From Streptomyces caeruleatus (lineage in GTDB: Bacteria > Actinomycetota > Actinomycetes > Streptomycetales > Streptomycetaceae), in contig NZ_KQ948930.1 of the NCBI RefSeq assembly GCF_001514235.1, positions 154,497 through 218,496 of the forward strand: 64,000 bases of DNA, given 5' to 3'. The first letter of the stretch is position 1, and the number at the start of each line of letters is the position of its first letter. Under the pieces are notes generated by a model. The model saw only the letters and a list, made by a program, of their open reading frames with translations, was not told the origin of the DNA and searched no databases. Shown piece after piece: positions 60,017-64,000 of this stretch. Made by a program: the position numbers and the translations under genes.

Positions 60017-60817
60017 ATGAAACTGGCGTTCTCCACCCTCGGCGTCCCCGGTCTCCCCCTCCCCGACGTGCTGCGGCTCGCGTCCACGCACGGCTATCAC
60101 GGCGTCGAGTTGCGCACGCACCCGGAGGAGCCGGTCCACCCGGGCCTCGGCCCCGCCGAACGAACCGACGTGGCGGCCGAGTTCAAGTCCGCCGGCATCG
60201 AGCTGCTGGGCCTTGCCGGGTACGCCCGGGTGGCCGCCCCCGGTGACGACGGGCCCGTGATCGAGGAGATCCGCACCCTCGTCGACCTCGCCCACGACCT
60301 GGGCGCGCCCTACGTCCGCGTCTTCCCCGGCGCCGACCCCGAGCAGACCCCGCAGCGCGCGGACACCATCGCCGCGCGTCGGCTGGGTACGGCCGCGGAG
60401 TACGCCGCCGACATGGGCGTACGGATCCTGCTGGAGACCCACGACTCGCACCGCACCGCGGCCGACGCGATCCGCGTCCTCGGTCTGGTCGGCCACCGCC
60501 ACGTCGGCTCGCTGTGGGACGTGATGCACACCTGGCTGGGCGGCGAACAGCCCTCGGAGAGCTACGCCGCGCTCGCCCCGTTCCTCGGCTACGTCCAGGT
60601 CAAGGACATCGCCTCCGCCGACGACACGACCCCGCTGCCGCTCGGCGCCGGGGTGCTGCCGCTCGCCGACTGCGTGGAGGTCCTCTCCCGGCACGGCTGG
60701 GACGGCTGGCTGTGCTGGGAGTACGAGAAGCGCTGGTACGAGGAGGCCGCGCCGCTGGACGGCCTGTTGGGCGCGGGCCGGGAGCACCTGTCGCGGCTGC
60801 TGAACGAGTCGGCCTAG
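60017..60817 (+). CDS. Sugar phosphate isomerase/epimerase (TIM barrel)
   Basis: Product of 266 aa; ATG 60017 with AAGGTGGGG upstream. FSTLGVPGLPLPDVLRLA and HGYHGVELRT form the first strands; ILLETHDSH, SLWDVMHTW and GYVQVKDI place Glu, Asp, His and Lys for metal and substrate binding, with WEYEKRW near the end. Related to inosose or hydroxypyruvate isomerases; the substrate is unknown. An MFS gene follows after 107 bases on the same strand. Confidence 0.88.
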   Translation: MKLAFSTLGVPGLPLPDVLRLASTHGYHGVELRTHPEEPVHPGLGPAERTDVAAEFKSAGIELLGLAGYARVAAPGDDGPVIEEIRTLVDLAHDLGAPYVRVFPGADPEQTPQRADTIAARRLGTAAEYAADMGVRILLETHDSHRTAADAIRVLGLVGHRHVGSLWDVMHTWLGGEQPSESYAALAPFLGYVQVKDIASADDTTPLPLGAGVLPLADCVEVLSRHGWDGWLCWEYEKRWYEEAAPLDGLLGAGREHLSRLLNESA

Positions 60818-60924
60818 GCGGCGGGGCCCGGCCCCTGTAATTCGGTGGTCCCGGGCGGATCCCCCGGTATAGCGTCCCCCCTCGTGCCCCAGCCCCACCC
60901 CGCCCCCCGCCCCGCCATGCCCTC

Positions 60925-62163
60925 ATGAGCCTGGCCCGTACGTTCATCGACGTACGGCCGCTGCGTACCTCCCCCGTCTTCCGGCGGCTGCTGATCGGGC
61001 GGACGGTCTCCGTGCTCGGCGGCTTCATGACCCTGGTGACCGTCATGTACCAGGTGTGGGACATGACGCACAGCCCGGTGTGGAGCGGTGCGGTCGGGCT
61101 CGCGCAGGCGCTGCCCCTGGTGTGCGTGGGTCTGTTCGCCGGGTCGTGGGTGGACCGCGGGGACCGTCGGCGGATCTTCCTGGTGGCCACCGTCGGACAG
61201 GCGGTCTGCGCGCTGCTGCTCGCGGTGCAGGGCTTCACCGGGGGCGTACCGGTGGCCGGGGTCCTCGCGCTGGTGGCGGCCGGTTCCTGCTTCGGCGCGG
61301 TCGGCGGTCCGGCGGCGGGCGTGTTCGTGCCGCGGCTGCTGCCGAAGGAGCAGGTGGCGGCCGGGCTGGCCCTCAACCACGCCAGCGGCCAGGTGATGAT
61401 GCTGCTCGGCCCGGCGCTGGGCGGGCTGTTCCTCGGCTGGTTCGGCATCGGCCTGTGCTATCTGCTGGACGCGCTGAGCTTCGGCCTCGCCTTCTACGGC
61501 GCCTTCGGCCTGCCCGCGCTGCCGCCGGAGGGCGAGCCGTCGCGGGCCGGGCTGCACGGCGTCCTGGACGGACTGCGCTTCCTGGCCGGCCACCGGGTGG
61601 TGCGCGGCGCGCTCGTCACCGACCTCGCCGCGACGGTCCTCGCCATGCCGGTCAGCCTCTTCCCCCTGATCAACGCCGAACGCTTCGACGGCAACCCCCG
61701 CACGCTGGGTCTGTTCATGTCGGCCGTCGCGGTGGGCGGCATGACGGCGACGGCCCTGTCGGGTTCGGTCACCCGCCTGGGCCGCCCGGGCCTGGTGATG
61801 CTGTGCGGGGCGGGCACGTGGGGCGCGGCGCTCGCCGTGTTCGGCCTGACGACCAGCCCGTGGCTGGGATTCGCGCTGCTGATGGCGGCGGGCGCCGCCG
61901 ACGCCCTCTCGGTCGTCTCCCGCGGCACGATCGTCCAGACCCGCACCCCCGACGCTCTGCTCGGCCGGGTGACGGCCGCCGAACAGATCGTCGGCCAGGC
62001 CGGCCCCCACCTCGGCAACCTCCGCGGCGGCCTGGTCGCCGGCTGGACCTCCGGCCCGACCGCCCTGATCACGGGCGGCCTGCTGTGCGTGCTGGCGGTG
62101 ACCTGGGTGGGCACGGGTACGCCGGAGCTACGGGACGGGAGGGTCACGCCGGACGAGGCGTGA
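60925..62163 (+). CDS. Major facilitator superfamily transporter
   Basis: Product of 412 aa with about twelve membrane segments and the DHA3-like N-terminal pattern FRRLLIGRTVSVLGGFMT. GSWVDRGDRRRIFLV is the loop 2-3 MFS signature (GxxxDRxxRR). Likely an exporter of a small molecule. The C-terminal 20 bases overlap the convergent hydrolase gene. Confidence 0.9.
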   Translation: MSLARTFIDVRPLRTSPVFRRLLIGRTVSVLGGFMTLVTVMYQVWDMTHSPVWSGAVGLAQALPLVCVGLFAGSWVDRGDRRRIFLVATVGQAVCALLLAVQGFTGGVPVAGVLALVAAGSCFGAVGGPAAGVFVPRLLPKEQVAAGLALNHASGQVMMLLGPALGGLFLGWFGIGLCYLLDALSFGLAFYGAFGLPALPPEGEPSRAGLHGVLDGLRFLAGHRVVRGALVTDLAATVLAMPVSLFPLINAERFDGNPRTLGLFMSAVAVGGMTATALSGSVTRLGRPGLVMLCGAGTWGAALAVFGLTTSPWLGFALLMAAGAADALSVVSRGTIVQTRTPDALLGRVTAAEQIVGQAGPHLGNLRGGLVAGWTSGPTALITGGLLCVLAVTWVGTGTPELRDGRVTPDEA

Positions 62164-62707
62164 GCGGCACCGTGGGATCCAGGCACCACCCCAGCACGGC
62201 CGACCACGGCCCGTACCCGGCGTCCAGGTCGAGGTGGGCGGCGCCGGGCAGGATGTCGGTCGGGAGCGCGAGCGGGGTGCCGTACAGGGTGTCTGCGCCC
62301 TCCTCGCAGTACGGGTCGTCGTCGCCCGCGACCAGGCGGGTCCGGCCGGGGAGGCTGAACTCCAGGGGCGGCGGGGCGAATCCGGCGACCTCCGGGTACC
62401 GGGCGAGTACGGCACCGGACGGCGGGGCGACCAGCAGCACCCGGTCCACGGCGCCGAGCCCGGGCAGCCCGCGCGCGGCGGCGTGCAGCCACAGCACGGC
62501 GGACAGGCTGTGCGCGACCACGACCCGTTCCGCACCGGCGTCGAGCGCGTCGAGGTGCCGGGCCAACTCCGCGAGCCAGACATCGAGTTCGGGGTCGTCG
62601 GGGTCGGGCAGCTGCGGGTAGCCGACCTGATGGCCGATCGCGGTGAGACGGCCGGCGAGCCAGTGCTGCCAGTGGCCCGCCCACCGACACCCGTGAGCCC
62701 GCGTCAC
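62144..62707 (-). CDS. Small alpha/beta hydrolase, RBBP9/YdeN type
   Basis: Product of 187 aa. GTG 62707 overlaps the EPSP synthase stop (GTGA) and keeps the conserved GHWQHWLAGRL start, but it leaves a short strand 1; a longer frame reaches 62767. Ser in VVVAHSLSAVLWL, Asp in AGDDDPYC and His in PGAAHLDLDAGYG make the triad. Usual members have GHSLG; here AHSLS. Coupled to the aromatic pathway gene, though a role there is not obvious. Confidence 0.82.
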   Translation of the reverse strand: MTRAHGCRWAGHWQHWLAGRLTAIGHQVGYPQLPDPDDPELDVWLAELARHLDALDAGAERVVVAHSLSAVLWLHAAARGLPGLGAVDRVLLVAPPSGAVLARYPEVAGFAPPPLEFSLPGRTRLVAGDDDPYCEEGADTLYGTPLALPTDILPGAAHLDLDAGYGPWSAVLGWCLDPTVPLTPRPA

Positions 62708-63942
62708 AGCCGTGTGCGCAGCGCCCCGAACTCCTCGTGGAAACCCGGGAAGGTCTTCCGCACGCACCCTGGATCGTCGAACGAGACACCCGGCACCCGC
62801 AACCCGGTCACCGCGAAGGACATGACGACGCGGTGGTCGCCGTACGACTTGATCTCCGTGCCTGTCGGCCCGTCAGCAGCTGCCGGCTGCACCTCGATCC
62901 AGTCCGGGCCCGTCGTCACCCGCACACCCAGCCGCCGCAGGTTCTCCGCGCAGGCCTCCAGCCGGTCGCACTCCTTGACCCGCGTGTTCGCCACGTCCTC
63001 GATCCGTACCGGGCCGGAGGCGAAGGGCGCGATGGCGGCGAGGGTCGGCATGGTGTCGGAGATGTCGCGCATGTTGACGGTGACGCCCCGCAGTTCGCCG
63101 GTCCCCCGGACCGTCGTCGCGTCCCGGCCCACCGTCACGTCCGCGCCCATGTGCCGCAGTACGTCGACGAAGCCCAGGTCGCCCTGGAGCGCGCCCTCGC
63201 CCAGGCCCGGGACGGTGACCTCGCCGCCCGTGACGGCCGCCGCGGCGAAGAAGTAGCTCGCGGTGGACGCGTCGGGCTCGACGGCGTACGTCGTGGCCCG
63301 GTAGCCGCCCGGCGGGACCACGAAGGAGTTCCCCTCCCTCGCGACCTCCACCCCGAACGCCCGCATCATCGCGATCGTGATCTCGACGTACGGCACGGAG
63401 ACCAGGTCGGTGACCGTGACGCGCAGGCCCTCGCGGGTCAGCGGGCCGAGCAGCAGCAGGGCCGTCAGGTACTGCGAGGACTGGCCCGCGTCCAGCGTCA
63501 CCTCGCCGCCCGCCACGCCGGCCGCCGTCACGGTCAGCGGGTGGTGGCCCTCCTGCTCCTCGTGCCGCAGGTCCACGCCCAGGTCGCGCAGGGCGCGGGT
63601 CAGCGGGAGCAGGGGGCGGCGGCGCATCTGGGGCGAGGCGTCGAAGCGGTATGTGCCGTGGCCTGCGGCCGCCAGTGTGGGCAGGAAACGTGCCGTCGTC
63701 GCGCCGTCGCGGCAGTAGACGTCCGCCTCCGGCACCGCGGGGCCCTGCGGGCGGCCGTCGACCTGCCAGGTGTCCGGCGTCCGGCCGACCCGGTAGCCGA
63801 GCCGGGCCAGCCCCTCGGCGAACCCCTCCGTGTCGTCCGAGCGCAGGGGCCGCACGAGCGTGGTGACTCCGTCGGCCGCGGCCGCCAGGAAGAGGGCACG
63901 GGCGGTGACGGACTTGGAACCGGGGATGTCGACTACGGGCAT
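62704..63942 (-). CDS. aroA: EPSP synthase (3-phosphoshikimate 1-carboxyvinyltransferase), divergent type
   Basis: Product of 412 aa from ATG 63942; the ribosome site is poor. PGSKSVTARALFLAAA holds the active Lys and PEP-site residues. CRDGATTARFLPTLAAAG replaces the usual GNAGTAMRFL. RDISDTMPTLAAIAPFA has the catalytic Asp, and TRVKECDRLEA and YGDHRVVMSFA complete the site. All key catalytic residues are present, so it is probably active. The altered GATTARFL loop and short N-terminus suggest a secondary paralog rather than the housekeeping enzyme. The small hydrolase is coupled downstream. Confidence 0.88.
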   Translation of the reverse strand: MPVVDIPGSKSVTARALFLAAAADGVTTLVRPLRSDDTEGFAEGLARLGYRVGRTPDTWQVDGRPQGPAVPEADVYCRDGATTARFLPTLAAAGHGTYRFDASPQMRRRPLLPLTRALRDLGVDLRHEEQEGHHPLTVTAAGVAGGEVTLDAGQSSQYLTALLLLGPLTREGLRVTVTDLVSVPYVEITIAMMRAFGVEVAREGNSFVVPPGGYRATTYAVEPDASTASYFFAAAAVTGGEVTVPGLGEGALQGDLGFVDVLRHMGADVTVGRDATTVRGTGELRGVTVNMRDISDTMPTLAAIAPFASGPVRIEDVANTRVKECDRLEACAENLRRLGVRVTTGPDWIEVQPAAADGPTGTEIKSYGDHRVVMSFAVTGLRVPGVSFDDPGCVRKTFPGFHEEFGALRTRL

Positions 63943-64000
63943 ACCGCCATGATCACCCGCCCCCACACTCCCGCGCCCCGCCGTCCACAAACTGGACCCG

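Overview
The window is high-GC actinobacterial DNA that looks like a Streptomyces chromosome. The signs are GTG starts in GTGA/ATGA overlaps, a complete gvpOAFGYZJLSK gas-vesicle operon, an XRE/DUF397 pair, several LacI-type sugar regulators and a GC-rich intergenic repeat typical of streptomycetes. It is mostly ordinary chromosome; the accessory parts are a surface-polysaccharide operon, a caspase/STAND/WD40 locus and a few decayed or rearranged genes. No tRNA, rRNA, CRISPR array, transposase or integrase was seen.

Layout. 1-5026: four overlapping genes for an exported polysaccharide (deacetylase cut by the window edge, GT4 glycosyltransferase, Wzz-like protein, CelD-type acetyltransferase) facing a convergent secreted GH26-type hydrolase. 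5161-7332: a decayed acyl-CoA synthetase fragment, a secreted chorismate mutase and a secreted protein of unknown role. 7434-12685: a VWA lipoprotein, then an ABC exporter whose ATPase is fused to an extracytoplasmic alpha/beta hydrolase. 12915-18458: inositol catabolism (iolC, Cgl0158-like aldolase, iolD, mmsA) with no iolB in its usual place. 18643-24053: a two-gene unit, caspase-STAND-WD40 protein followed by an alpha/beta hydrolase. 24427-29466: HTH protein, GNAT, alcohol dehydrogenase, and an MMPL exporter divergent from a TetR regulator with an inverted repeat between them. 29596-32095: copper chaperone and CopA behind a CsoR-like operator.

32096-34350 holds a structured-RNA candidate with its own promoter-like sequence and intrinsic terminator, a Streptomyces repeat, and citrate synthase with an 11-bp palindrome upstream. 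34351-37253: RecD2 helicase and a secreted beta-rich protein. 37460-43442: the ribose locus rbsR-rbsA-rbsCB-rbsK-rbsD, in which permease and binding protein are one polypeptide and two copies of a LacI operator precede rbsR. 43665-49820: a DUF937 protein and the gas-vesicle operon. 49908-54434: a dehydrogenase/aldolase/isomerase operon divergent from a LacI regulator. 54491-57119: DUF397/XRE pair, two coupled small genes, and a hydrolase divergent from a MerR regulator. 57128-63942: a DUF4389 membrane protein, a MarR-GNAT fusion, a TIM-barrel isomerase, an MFS transporter, a small hydrolase and a second-type EPSP synthase.

Strongest candidates for something not well described are the caspase-STAND-WD40 plus alpha/beta-hydrolase pair (18643-24053) and the structured RNA locus between copA and citA (about 32262-32625). 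The hydrolase-ABC fusion (10031-12685) and the coupled small genes beside the XRE/DUF397 pair (55648-56135) are also worth attention. All family assignments come from motifs read by eye; no database search was possible.
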